Assembly (NCBI RefSeq): GCF_030651495.1
Contig: NZ_JAUSFI010000052.1
Location: forward strand, 1 to 54,301
Source of the DNA: Undibacterium sp.
GTDB taxonomy: Bacteria; Pseudomonadota; Gammaproteobacteria; Burkholderiales; Burkholderiaceae_D
Length of the DNA stretch: 54,301 bases
Direction of reading: 5' to 3'
Below are positions 8,212 through 15,938 of this stretch, piece by piece. Under the pieces are notes generated by a model. It saw nothing but the letters and a program-made list of their open reading frames with translations. It did no database searches and was not told the origin of the DNA. Every line of letters begins with the position of its first letter. The first letter of the stretch is position 1. The position numbers were made by a program, and so were the translations under genes.

Positions 8212-9000
8212 ATGACAAAAAACCACTTACCGCACGCGGTATCGCGTTTGCGCTCTTCCCGTCTGGAGCGCAGTACCCGACCATTTCTGGCCCGTGGCGG
8301 GCCGCATGGCGAGCGCTGTGCGGGCTGTCGCCTGATCTTGAGCCATTGCCTGTGCGCCTTGCGCCCGGTGGTGCCTACGCGGGCCGGTGTGTGCCTGATC
8401 ATGGCCGAGCATGAAACGCTCAAGCCCAGCAACACGGGCTGGCTGATCGCCGACGTGGTACCCGATACGATGGCGTTTGGCTGGGCCCGTACCGAGGTCG
8501 CCCCTGCGCTGCTGGCGCTGCTGGCAGACCAAGAATGGCAGCCGTATGTGGTGTTTCCAGGTGAGTTTGTCGCGCCAGAACGGGTGATCACGCAATTACT
8601 TCCTGCACATCACCCTGCTGATGCGCCGGGACAACCGCCCGACGCGCGGCCGGTTACGGCGAGCAAGCGGCCGCTGTTTATCTTACTCGATGCGACGTGG
8701 CCCGAGGCACGCAAGATATTTAAAAAAAGCCCTTACCTGAATCAATTTCCCGTGCTGAGCCTGGCACCTGAGCAATTGTCACGCTATCGCTTGCGCCGCT
8801 CCCGGCGCGATGATCACTTGTGTACTTCTGAGGTGGCGGCATTGTGCCTGGGCCTGGCTGGCGAAACCTTGGCCGCGCAAACCTTGGAGGCGTATCTGGA
8901 TGTGTTTACCGAACACTACCTGTGCGCCAAGCAGCAGCTGAAGGTGGACAGTGAAGATGCCCTGCACCAGCGCTTACGCGCGTTACGTTTGCCAGCATAA
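8212..9000 (+). CDS. DTW-domain tRNA-uridine aminocarboxypropyltransferase (TapT-like)
   Basis: A 262-aa DTW-domain enzyme. This family (E. coli TapT/YfiP) transfers the aminocarboxypropyl group of SAM to uridine in the tRNA variable loop (acp3U47). Seen: an N-terminal RLERSTRPFLARG, the Cys cluster CAGCRLILSHCLC of the probable zinc site, the DTW-type motif as LLDATWPEARK, and the downstream CTSEVAALCL helix. The start at ATG 8212 fits the family N-terminus. Upstream in-frame ATGs at 8143 and 8167 would add unrelated residues, although GAGGG lies right before 8167. It is divergent from the secretin gene; 7939-8211 holds the promoters of both. Confidence 0.85.
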   Translation: MTKNHLPHAVSRLRSSRLERSTRPFLARGGPHGERCAGCRLILSHCLCALRPVVPTRAGVCLIMAEHETLKPSNTGWLIADVVPDTMAFGWARTEVAPALLALLADQEWQPYVVFPGEFVAPERVITQLLPAHHPADAPGQPPDARPVTASKRPLFILLDATWPEARKIFKKSPYLNQFPVLSLAPEQLSRYRLRRSRRDDHLCTSEVAALCLGLAGETLAAQTLEAYLDVFTEHYLCAKQQLKVDSEDALHQRLRALRLPA

Positions 9001-9029
9001 CGGCGCTTGCTCTTGTGGCAAGACCGTAA

Positions 9030-9077
9030 GGCGCAGCGTAGTGCGCCGCATGGAATAGGCACAATGACCGATGCGGC
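9030..9077. repeat. Double hairpin after the DTW gene
   Basis: Two overlapping inverted repeats: GGCGCA/TGCGCC (9030-9035 and 9042-9047) and GCCGCAT/ATGCGGC (9045-9051 and 9071-9077), followed by AAAAA. The words GCATGG and ATGCGG recall the dispersed palindromes, so it may be a decayed family member. It lies where a terminator for the DTW gene would be, but the T run is missing on the plus strand. Confidence 0.45.
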
Positions 9078-9167
9078 AAAAACCGCCGTCTAGCATTCCA
9101 GCCATTTCTAAAAATAGCAAAGGGGTCCGTCATCTGTTGAATTTAATTGGACTTCAGTGGTCGCGAT

Positions 9168-9416
9168 TTAGCGGTAAAACGGTTCAACCTTGCCTTTTAC
9201 TTTGACCATCAGGGGATTTCCCTTACGATCAACGGCTTTGCCACCCGGCACTAAAATCCAGCCTTCGCTGATGCAATACTCTTCGACTTCCAGGCGCTCT
9301 TTGTCGTTGAGTTTAATGCCGACTTCGTGTTCGAACACGGCGGCGCTGTAGTAAGGGCTGCGCGGATCAACCGAGAGTCGGTCGGGCAATGGGGGGAATG
9401 TAGTGGTATCGTTCAT
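9168..9416 (-). CDS. DUF3297 family protein
   Basis: Small cytoplasmic protein of 82 aa recognised as DUF3297 by PDRLSVDPRSPYY, EVEEYCISEGWI and DRKGNPLMVKVKGKVEPF, close to the full length of the family. Function unknown; the family is common in proteobacteria. ATG 9416 is preferred because the family begins with a short polar segment before PDRLSV; an ATG three codons earlier (9425) is possible. No clear Shine-Dalgarno site. Convergent with the DTW gene. Confidence 0.85.
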   Translation of the reverse strand: MNDTTTFPPLPDRLSVDPRSPYYSAAVFEHEVGIKLNDKERLEVEEYCISEGWILVPGGKAVDRKGNPLMVKVKGKVEPFYR

Positions 9417-9483
9417 GGGCAACAATTATCCACTAGAACCCCGCTCAGTACAATTACCTGTTACTTAGCGGCAACCGATCTGG

Positions 9484-9700
9484 TAAAAATAGGGGCGGCT
9501 GCGATTTTTCAATTTGCCTGGGTAACTGGGTAATACAGAAATTAAAATGCCACCCCTGCCAGCGCGCATATTCCATGCGCTTCTCCAAGGCATCGGCCCG
9601 CAAACCCGCATGGGATATGCGTCAGCGGGGTGGTAGCAGTTGGGATATTTTGTTCGGCAAATCAAAAATGCGCAGCGTCGCTATAAAAATAGGGGCGACT
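9484..9700. repeat. Two 17-bp direct repeats exactly 200 bp apart, bracketing repeat C
   Basis: TAAAAATAGGGGCGGCT (9484-9500) and TAAAAATAGGGGCGACT (9684-9700) differ at one base. They bracket palindromic repeat C. The shared part AAAAATAGGGG also occurs at 1834-1844. The unit looks like a small non-autonomous element with conserved flanks, or two copies of one boundary sequence. Confidence 0.5.
9550..9633. repeat. Dispersed palindromic repeat C (REP-like)
   Basis: Long imperfect palindrome: CCACCCC (9550-9556) pairs with GGGGTGG (9627-9633), and CGCATATTCCATGCG pairs with CGCATGGGATATGCG inside it. The left arm TGCCAGCGCGCATA is shared with repeats D and F. The core matches repeats A and E on the opposite strand. 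Confidence 0.75.
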
Positions 9701-9772
9701 CGACAAGAGCAAGACGGGTCAGGCTTTTCTCCTTTATCGGCTCATCCATCCTGGCGTGATTGATTGAATACT

Positions 9773-9813
9773 TTGATCAAAGTCATTTTTTCAACGCTGG
9801 CAATCGGTACCAT
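9773..9813 (+). promoter_or_regulatory. FNR/Anr-type box with -10 upstream of alcohol dehydrogenase
   Basis: TTGATCAAAGTCAT (9773-9786) matches the FNR/CRP-superfamily half-site pair TTGAT-N4-(A/G)TCAA at 9 of 10 positions. A -10-like TACCAT (9808-9813) places the box centre near -41, the class II activation position. The gene start at 9880 would give a leader of about 60 bases. A near copy with similar geometry lies before the Hsp20 gene. Binding by an oxygen-sensing FNR/Anr protein is inferred. Confidence 0.55.
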
Positions 9814-9879
9814 GATGTCATGGGTTCGGTGCCTGCGGCATCGGGAAGCTCGGTGGAATAATGGGGATTGCCGAAAAGT

Positions 9880-10938
9880 ATGTCAATCGATAATGGACCA
9901 TCCGGACAGTTTGCCGATGGCACGATGCTGGCCATGCGCATGGATACAGCGGGCCAGGCACTGTCTCTGGCGCGGATACCGATACCGCTTCCGGGTGAAG
10001 GCGAATTACTGATTCGCGTGACGGCGTGCGGGGTTTGCCGCACCGATCTGCATATTGCCGACGGTGAACTTCCACTGCATAAATCGCCGCTGATCCTGGG
10101 ACACGAAGTCGTTGGCAGGGTCGTGCTGGCGGGCAAGCGTGCACAACAATTTTCATGCGGAAACCGGGTTGGCGTTCCCTGGCTTGGCAGTACTTGCGGC
10201 CACTGTCCGTATTGCCATGAACAACATGAAAACCTGTGCGACAGCCCAAGCTTTACCGGTTACGACCGCGACGGCGGTTACGCAGAATATATCGTGGCCG
10301 ATGCGAATTATTGCTTTCGGATACCAGACAGCTACGATGATCTGCACGCTGCGCCGCTCTTGTGTGCCGGGCTCATAGGCTATCGTGCCTATGCCATGAC
10401 TGGAGCGGGCCAACATCTCGGCCTGTATGGATTCGGTGCGGCAGCGCACATCGTGGCCCAAATTGCCATCCACCAAGGCAAGCAGGTGTATGCATTCACC
10501 CGCCCCGGCGACCTCCGCTCGCAGGAATTCGCGCGCTCGCTGGGCGCCGCCTGGGCAGGCGATGCCAACGTGGCGCCACCGGTCAGGCTGGATGCCGCGA
10601 TTATTTTCGCGTCATCGGGCGAGCTTGTTCCGCAGGCGCTGGCCGCGACGCGCAAAGGCGCGACGGTGGTATGCGCCGGCATCCACATGAGCGACGTTCC
10701 GCGTTTCGCTTACGCTTTGCTGTGGGGCGAGCGCTGTGTGCGCTCCGTCGCCAACCTGACCCGCGCCGACGGTGAGGCGTTCTTTGCTCTGGCCGGGCAA
10801 GTTCCATTACACATTAACGTGGTTCCGTACGCGATGAAGGATGCCAACCAGGCGCTAAATGATTTGCGCGCAGGGGCATTTGATGGTGCGGCGGTGCTGG
10901 TGCCGGATTGGACGCAGGACACGGGCGTTGATGTTTGA
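9880..10938 (+). CDS. Zinc-dependent alcohol dehydrogenase family protein
   Basis: Medium-chain dehydrogenase of 352 aa. Catalytic zinc ligands are visible: Cys53 in ACGVCRTDLH, and GHE at 74-76. The structural zinc lobe has four Cys at about 106, 109, 112 and 120. A nucleotide-binding glycine motif appears as LYGFGAAAHI. It probably interconverts alcohols and aldehydes using NAD(P)H. The pattern fits the zinc-binding ADH subfamily often linked to oxygen limitation. ATG 9880 is used; it lacks a strong Shine-Dalgarno site, and the ATG at 9925 is an alternative. The FNR-type box upstream suggests low-oxygen induction. Followed by palindromic repeat D. Confidence 0.85.
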   Translation: MSIDNGPSGQFADGTMLAMRMDTAGQALSLARIPIPLPGEGELLIRVTACGVCRTDLHIADGELPLHKSPLILGHEVVGRVVLAGKRAQQFSCGNRVGVPWLGSTCGHCPYCHEQHENLCDSPSFTGYDRDGGYAEYIVADANYCFRIPDSYDDLHAAPLLCAGLIGYRAYAMTGAGQHLGLYGFGAAAHIVAQIAIHQGKQVYAFTRPGDLRSQEFARSLGAAWAGDANVAPPVRLDAAIIFASSGELVPQALAATRKGATVVCAGIHMSDVPRFAYALLWGERCVRSVANLTRADGEAFFALAGQVPLHINVVPYAMKDANQALNDLRAGAFDGAAVLVPDWTQDTGVDV

Positions 10939-10976
10939 ATGTGCGTCGATTATCTGGCTAGCAAAAGATTTGACAT

Positions 10977-11056
10977 GGCACCCGTGCCAGCGCGCAATGT
11001 GTATGCGCCTGCTGGCGGCATATGCCGGCAAACCCGCATGGACACTGCGTGACAGG
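10977..11056. repeat. Dispersed palindromic repeat D (REP-like)
   Basis: Starts GGCACCCGTGCCAGCGCGCA, the same left arm as repeats C and F. It has a near-palindromic core around GGCATATGCC (about 11017-11026) and the right part AACCCGCATGG shared with C. It lies in the gap after the alcohol dehydrogenase gene, where no classical terminator is seen. Confidence 0.7.
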
Positions 11057-11180
11057 GCATCGCCAATTTTTCACAGGTGCATCCATGCCTCACTGAGCGC
11101 ACAAAATATCCGCTTGAAAACTTTCGGCAATCCGTATTTTTTGATCGACGCTGGGGTCGGTCTTTCGGCTGGCGATTGCT

Positions 11181-11220
11181 TTGATTAAAGTCAAGTGGCA
11201 CCCGTACTTCTTCATGCAAT
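11181..11220 (+). promoter_or_regulatory. FNR/Anr-type box with -10 upstream of hsp20 operon
   Basis: TTGATTAAAGTCAA (11181-11194) is an excellent FNR/Anr-type site (TTGAT-N4-GTCAA). TGCAAT (11215-11220) is a possible -10 that puts the site centre near -40. The leader to ATG 11367 would be about 140 bases. It differs at only two positions from the box before the alcohol dehydrogenase, which argues that both units answer to the same regulator. Confidence 0.6.
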
Positions 11221-11366
11221 CTGGCTCTCACGAAGTCACCTCGTTTGAGGCTTTCGGTCGTTGTTAATCCTAGGCAACAACATGGCACTTTTCTAGCAAA
11301 AACAGGCGCAAGCACCGCTGCATGAGCGCTCGTCAGGACGGCATTTATTTCGACAAGGAGAACGTG

Positions 11367-11870
11367 ATGCTGGAGTCGTTAAAACAATCAGGTAGGGATC
11401 TGGGGCAATCGATCAACCGCGCATGGAGAAATTCGGCAGAAGGCTGGCGTGAATTGGTGCATCGTAGTAGCGAGGCGCTTACCCACTTTACGCACGCTAA
11501 AGACGACAAGTCTGATGAGAGTAAATGGCAAGAGGGTTTCCCGCAATGGGGTTTGCTGGCCGTCGAGATCGAAGAGACAGACAAGGAAGTACTGGTGCGC
11601 ATGGAGGTGCCGGGCATGGGCAAGGAGGATTGCACCATTACTACCGAAGGAAACATGTTGTGTTTAACTGGAGAAAAACATTCCGAGAGAGAAACGGTTG
11701 GCAGCACTTATCACATGAAGGAACGTGCCTACGGTTCGTTTGAACGGACTATTCCGCTGCCGCGCTATGTTGATATCGACAAGGCGCAGGCGAGTTGCAA
11801 GAATGGCGTTCTCACCGTCCGCATACCCAAAGTGCCTGGCAAGATTCCCAAAACTATTCACGTCAATTGA
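11367..11870 (+). CDS. Hsp20 / alpha-crystallin family small heat-shock protein
   Basis: Small heat-shock chaperone of 167 aa that would hold unfolding proteins in the cytoplasm for later refolding. Residues about 60-160 form the alpha-crystallin domain, with EVPGMGKED early and the family signature CKNGVLTVRIPK near its end; the N-terminal 55 residues are polar and helical. ATG 11367 has AAGGAG (11355-11360) 6 bases upstream. It is the first gene of a likely operon with the nitroreductase-like gene (17-base gap). The FNR-type box and the neighbours suggest that low oxygen rather than heat is the main signal, which is inference. Confidence 0.9.
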   Translation: MLESLKQSGRDLGQSINRAWRNSAEGWRELVHRSSEALTHFTHAKDDKSDESKWQEGFPQWGLLAVEIEETDKEVLVRMEVPGMGKEDCTITTEGNMLCLTGEKHSERETVGSTYHMKERAYGSFERTIPLPRYVDIDKAQASCKNGVLTVRIPKVPGKIPKTIHVN

Positions 11871-11887
11871 GCTTGAGGGGAAATATC

Positions 11888-12511
11888 ATGATCACCGATC
11901 ACAAGCAAAGTATTCCACTTGCACCAGGGCCGATGTCGCTCATTTCACTCCAGCTTGATGAGGGCTTGGGCGATGCGGGCCTGGCGTTGAGCAAGGTGCT
12001 GCAACGGCGTAAATCAAGCCACGAATTTAGCCAGAGAGCCATCAGCCTGACTACCCTATCGCACTTACTGTGGGCAGCCTGTGGCGTTAACCGTCCCGAT
12101 AGCAATCATCGCACTGCGCCTTCGGCAAAAAACGTGCAAGAGATCGATATTTATGTTGCCATGCAAAGCGGACTTTACCTATTTGATGCCGTTGCGTCGG
12201 CATTGCGGCTGATTCTGGAGGAAGATATTCGTGCGGAAACCGGATGGCAAGATTTTGTCCCGACGGTTCCGGTCAATCTGATCTATGTTGCCAATTTCAA
12301 TAAGATGGATACGGCACCCGTGGAAGAAAAGAAATTTTGTGCAGCGCTCGATACCGGTTTCATCAGCCAGAACGTGTATCTTTTCTGCGCGGCGGAAGGT
12401 CTGGCGACGGTGGTACGCGACTGGGTCGATCGGCCAGTATTGGCAAAGGCCATGAAACTGGAGCCGGAGCAGAGCATCATCGCCGCGCAATCGGTCGGTT
12501 ATGCCCTATGA
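11888..12511 (+). CDS. SagB/ThcOx-type nitroreductase family protein
   Basis: A 207-aa flavoprotein-like enzyme of the nitroreductase superfamily. Seen: an N-terminal QRRKSSHEFS, the FMN-binding RR-S element; LSHLLWAACGVNR; TAPSAKNVQEIDIYVA; and a C-terminal AAEGLATVVRDWVDRP and AAQSVGY. The HRTAPSA segment recalls the SagB dehydrogenase subfamily, but no thiazole/oxazole peptide-modification gene is nearby, so the substrate is unknown. ATG 11888 has GAGGGG 9 bases upstream. Position behind hsp20 and the FNR-type box suggests a role in redox balance under low oxygen. Confidence 0.8.
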   Translation: MITDHKQSIPLAPGPMSLISLQLDEGLGDAGLALSKVLQRRKSSHEFSQRAISLTTLSHLLWAACGVNRPDSNHRTAPSAKNVQEIDIYVAMQSGLYLFDAVASALRLILEEDIRAETGWQDFVPTVPVNLIYVANFNKMDTAPVEEKKFCAALDTGFISQNVYLFCAAEGLATVVRDWVDRPVLAKAMKLEPEQSIIAAQSVGYAL

Positions 12512-12594
12512 CGTCTCGATGCCGCTGGCTACGGCGCTTCATCTCCATCGGGTTTTTCATGCCCATTAACACGGCGACTTGATCCGGTATAACC

Positions 12595-13617
12595 ATGGCA
12601 AATTCGCCCCAGGCAGGCACCGTACGCCTGATACTCGGCGGTGATGTCATGCTCGGGCGTCATGTCGGGCAGCATATCGCGCAACAGGGGGCTGATTACC
12701 CGCTAGGGGCGGTGGCCGGGTTGATGCGCGCTGCCGATCTGACCATCGTCAATCTCGAATGTGCCATCACGCCATCTGCCGACATCTGGTCCGGTGCGCC
12801 GAAAGCCTTTTATTTCGGCGCACCGCCGCAGGCAATCAATACCCTGCTGGGTGCCGGTATTGACATGGTCTGTCTGGCAAATAACCACATCCTCGATTTT
12901 GGTGTCAGGGGCTTGCTCGATACCATCAAGTCCCTAGAAACGTACAAGATAGGCCATGCCGGTGCAGGTATAGACATCGCTGCCGCAGCATCAGCCGCGT
13001 TGGCAGAGCGCCATGGCTTGCGATTTGGCATGGTGGCATTTTGTGACCATCAGGAAGACTTTGCGGTGCAGCCCGACAGGCCCGGCATGGCGTACCTCGA
13101 TATCGAGGATGAGCATGCCACCATCACCGCACTGCGCAAGGCGCTAAGGGGGTTGCGGGGTATCGCCGTCGATTGGCCTATCCTGTCACTGCATTGGGGA
13201 CCGAATATGGTTTTTCAGCCCTCGACGAGATTTCGTCGGGTGGCGCATGCGGCCATCGATATGGGCTGGAAAATCATCTTCGGCCACAGTGCCCACGTGT
13301 TCCAGGGGGTAGAACTCTACCGCGATTGCCCTATCATCTATGCGGCAGGAGATCTGATCGACGACTACACTGTGGATAAGGAATTCAAGAACGACCACCA
13401 GCTATTGTTCGAACTTGAAATCGAAGGAAGCAGGCTTGTGGCGATGCATCTTCATCCGGTCTTTATCGCCAATTGCCGGACCGGGATTGCCAGCCAGCAG
13501 CAGTCTGAGTACATCAGCAGATGGATGACAAAGCTTTGCAGTGAGCTGGGAACCCGGCTGCAACAAGAGGACGGCAAACTCACGATCAGATGCGCGCACA
13601 GCAGGCCCCAACACTAG
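12595..13617 (+). CDS. CapA family (PgsA-like) metallophosphatase-fold protein
   Basis: A 340-aa protein of the CapA family, related to calcineurin-like phosphoesterases and to poly-gamma-glutamate synthesis protein CapA/PgsA. Motifs: GGDVMLGR (15-22), NLECAIT, VCLANNHILDFG, LSLHWGPN and IFGHSAHVFQGVE. These carry the Asp, Asn and His metal ligands of the fold. No signal peptide or membrane anchor is seen, unlike CapA itself, and no other capsule gene is near, so the substrate is unknown. It lies 83 bases after the nitroreductase-like gene. Its stop codon shares the bases CTAG with that of the convergent NUDIX gene. Confidence 0.8.
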   Translation: MANSPQAGTVRLILGGDVMLGRHVGQHIAQQGADYPLGAVAGLMRAADLTIVNLECAITPSADIWSGAPKAFYFGAPPQAINTLLGAGIDMVCLANNHILDFGVRGLLDTIKSLETYKIGHAGAGIDIAAAASAALAERHGLRFGMVAFCDHQEDFAVQPDRPGMAYLDIEDEHATITALRKALRGLRGIAVDWPILSLHWGPNMVFQPSTRFRRVAHAAIDMGWKIIFGHSAHVFQGVELYRDCPIIYAAGDLIDDYTVDKEFKNDHQLLFELEIEGSRLVAMHLHPVFIANCRTGIASQQQSEYISRWMTKLCSELGTRLQQEDGKLTIRCAHSRPQH

Positions 13618-14030
13618 CAGCCGGTCAGCGCGTGCGCCCACTCAATCACGGACAGCAAACGCCCGTTCAGGTGCTGGCGCGCATCGTTATATGCGCACCA
13701 GCGGTACTCATGATGCTCAATGATTCCCGTTTGCGGATTGACCTGCAACGTCACGCTCTCGCTGTCGGAAGCCGCGAGATAATAGCGGGCTATCTTGCCA
13801 TGCCCATAGGGCGCCGTCTCAATGTAAACATCGCCCCAGGAAAACGCCAATGCATCGAGCCCGGTCTCTTCACGCACTTCGCGGCAAGCCGCTGACAAGG
13901 GAGCCTCTCCCGCTTCGACCACGCCCTTGGGAAAATCCCAATAATCGTAGCAACGCAGCAGCAAATAACGGCACTGATCCGGCCTGGAATGCACAATGAC
14001 GACGCCAGCTGATAATAATTTTTGTTTCAT
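13614..14030 (-). CDS. NUDIX hydrolase (Ap4A-hydrolase type)
   Basis: A 138-aa NUDIX enzyme. The full Nudix box is visible: GVVEAGEAPLSAACREVREE followed by TGL, matching Gx5Ex7REUxEExGU. WDFPKG just before it and the short length resemble asymmetric bis(5'-nucleosyl)-tetraphosphatases, so removal of Ap4A-like or other nucleotide by-products is likely. ATG 14030 gives the expected N-terminus KQKLLSAGVVIV; the longer reading adds 15 basic residues without a ribosome site. The 3' end overlaps the CapA gene by four bases. The gap 14031-14196 shows nothing recognisable. Confidence 0.85.
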   Translation of the reverse strand: MKQKLLSAGVVIVHSRPDQCRYLLLRCYDYWDFPKGVVEAGEAPLSAACREVREETGLDALAFSWGDVYIETAPYGHGKIARYYLAASDSESVTLQVNPQTGIIEHHEYRWCAYNDARQHLNGRLLSVIEWAHALTGC

Positions 14031-14196
14031 CGTATCGAGAAATTTACCCCGATTTTTCCGTGAGCGATTTAGCAAAAATCAAAGGCATGCAGTCTGACAC
14101 TTAGTAGCCGGTTGCAGCACATAAGCCAACGGTTCCCTCCCGCCAATCATCGCCACCCCATAGCAAGCGGATCGCACAAGCAGAACGGCAACTGGC

Positions 14197-14760
14197 TCAG
14201 GTAAATTGCTCTATGGGTCGATTGCGGGCAAGACTCCAGCCGGTCGATAGCGTGCCGGCGGCGTCGGCGTCCGCCTTTTGCACGCGGTAAGTCCACAAAA
14301 TTTCAGTGAAGTTCAGCTTGAATTGCTCGGTCGGCATCTCGTCCGGGTGCGTTTGCAACTGGATTTCGCTGATGATCGCGTCGCGTAGCCAAATGGTAAT
14401 CATGCTGGCGGTCTTGTCGCCTGAGTTGCGCGCAATATACAGCTTGGTCGGCTGATCCTTGCCCTTGCCAAGTGGTTCGGCGCGCAAGCAATATTCGTAA
14501 AATTTAACTGACATTTTATCGACGTATTTGACCAGCGTGAACTCTGTTATCACGGGCCGCCCCGAGGTACGCGCAGAATTGCTGACATCGGTTGTGATTT
14601 GCTGCTTCATGCCTTGATGCATCGAGACCAGTTCCAGACATTGACCAAGACCGGGGATGCGATCACGCCAGTCCTGATCGATCAAGCCGCCACCGGTGTC
14701 CCCACTGTTGGCGGCGCCGAATATTTCCGGGTTGCCGGGTTGCATTAAAATCAGATCCAT
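14197..14760 (-). CDS. Type VI secretion Hcp (TssD) family protein, orphan
   Basis: A 187-aa Hcp1-family protein, which normally stacks as hexamers into the inner tube of the type VI secretion system and is itself exported. Recognised by MDLILM at the start, SMHQGMKQQITTDVSNSART, TEFTLVKYVDKMSVKFYEY, TIWLRDAIISEIQL and the closing FKLNFTEILWTYRVQ. No tssB, tssC, vgrG, clpV or membrane component is in the window, so it is an orphan or satellite hcp. It lies 49 bases after the ABC permease gene on the same strand with its own AGGA site. It could serve a T6SS elsewhere or carry an effector. Confidence 0.85.
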   Translation of the reverse strand: MDLILMQPGNPEIFGAANSGDTGGGLIDQDWRDRIPGLGQCLELVSMHQGMKQQITTDVSNSARTSGRPVITEFTLVKYVDKMSVKFYEYCLRAEPLGKGKDQPTKLYIARNSGDKTASMITIWLRDAIISEIQLQTHPDEMPTEQFKLNFTEILWTYRVQKADADAAGTLSTGWSLARNRPIEQFT

Positions 14761-14809
14761 AGAGTTCCTAAAAAATGTTTTGCGTATGTAGAATCGTGCG
14801 ACACCGCAC

Positions 14810-15937
14810 TCAAGCCATTTGCCCGATCGTCTTGCGGAAACGCCTTAGCGACAGCGCAAACAGTACCGCGCCAATGACCAGCAGGGCAAAAAAAGATTGC
14901 CACACCACCTCCAGCCCCGCCCCCCGGTAAAGGATAGCCTGGCTCAGTTCAGTGAAGTGAGTGGTCGGGGCGATCGACATGACTTGTTGCACCCAGGTAG
15001 GCATGCTTTCGCGCGGGGTCATGCCGCCAGAGAGCATTTGCAGCGGCATCATCGTCAGCATCATCAGCAGGCCGAACTGCGGCATGCTGCGTGCCAGCGT
15101 GGCCATGAAGATGCCCATGGATGTGGTGGCAAACAAATGCAGCGTGGCGCCAACCAAAAACAAGCTGATGGAACCCTCAATCGGCACTCGCAGCACGCCC
15201 TGAATCACTACTGTGAGCGAGATCAATGACGCCAGCAAAACCACCAGAGCCATGGACCAGACCTTGGCCAGCATGATTTCGGTCGGCGTCACCGGCATGA
15301 CCAGCAGATGCTCGATCGTGCCATGCTCGCGCTCGCGGATCAGCGCCGCCCCGGTCAGGATGATCGACAGCATGGTGATGTTGTTGATCACTTCCATCAG
15401 CGAGCCGAACCACGAGGGCTGCAGCGCCGGGTTGAAGCGTGCACGCGTGACCAGCTCTACCGGCATGACGGCGCTGCCCCGATAGCGCTGCACAAACTCG
15501 TTGACCTCCCCCACCACAATTTGCTGGATCGCACCGCTGCCGGCAAAGGCCTGGCTCATGCGCGTGGCGTCAACGTTGAGCTGCAATTGCGGCGCTTTGC
15601 CGGCCAGCACGTCGCGCTGAAAGTTGGGCGGAATGACCAGTACGAAAGTGAATTGCCCCGAATCCAGGCCAGGGTCGACCTCGGCATTGCTGACGCGTAC
15701 CGGCGCGGTGAACTGGGGCGGATAAAACGCCGCGGTGATGCGGGTCGATAAGGTTGACTCGTCTTCGTCCTGGATGGCAATGGGTGCCTTGTGCAGCGTC
15801 TCGGGCATGGCCGTTCCCGCCACGTAAATCCCCAGCGTGAAGGTGTAGGCGATGAGTACCAGCATCATCGGGTCGCGCCACAGGCTCCATAGTTCCTTGA
15901 TGCCTAAACGATAAATATTGGCCAGGTGACGCAGCAT
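14810..15937 (-). CDS. yhhJ: ABC-2 type permease (YhhJ-like)
   Basis: Inner-membrane permease of 375 aa. One N-terminal membrane helix (about 22-43) is followed by a periplasmic domain (about 45-175) and five more helices (about 180-372). ALIREREHGTIEHLLVMPVT is the typical ABC-2 motif. It is probably the partner of the RbbA-like protein, whose stop lies one base upstream of this start. Together with the HlyD-like and outer-membrane proteins it should form a tripartite exporter; substrates of such pumps are not well known. Symbol follows E. coli YhhJ and is by similarity. Confidence 0.85.
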   Translation of the reverse strand: MLRHLANIYRLGIKELWSLWRDPMMLVLIAYTFTLGIYVAGTAMPETLHKAPIAIQDEDESTLSTRITAAFYPPQFTAPVRVSNAEVDPGLDSGQFTFVLVIPPNFQRDVLAGKAPQLQLNVDATRMSQAFAGSGAIQQIVVGEVNEFVQRYRGSAVMPVELVTRARFNPALQPSWFGSLMEVINNITMLSIILTGAALIREREHGTIEHLLVMPVTPTEIMLAKVWSMALVVLLASLISLTVVIQGVLRVPIEGSISLFLVGATLHLFATTSMGIFMATLARSMPQFGLLMMLTMMPLQMLSGGMTPRESMPTWVQQVMSIAPTTHFTELSQAILYRGAGLEVVWQSFFALLVIGAVLFALSLRRFRKTIGQMA

Positions 15938-15938
15938 G

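Noticed and set aside
9764..10012. An 82-codon frame starting just upstream of the alcohol dehydrogenase
   Set aside because: It overlaps the FNR-type box and the dehydrogenase N-terminus in another frame; no family resemblance.
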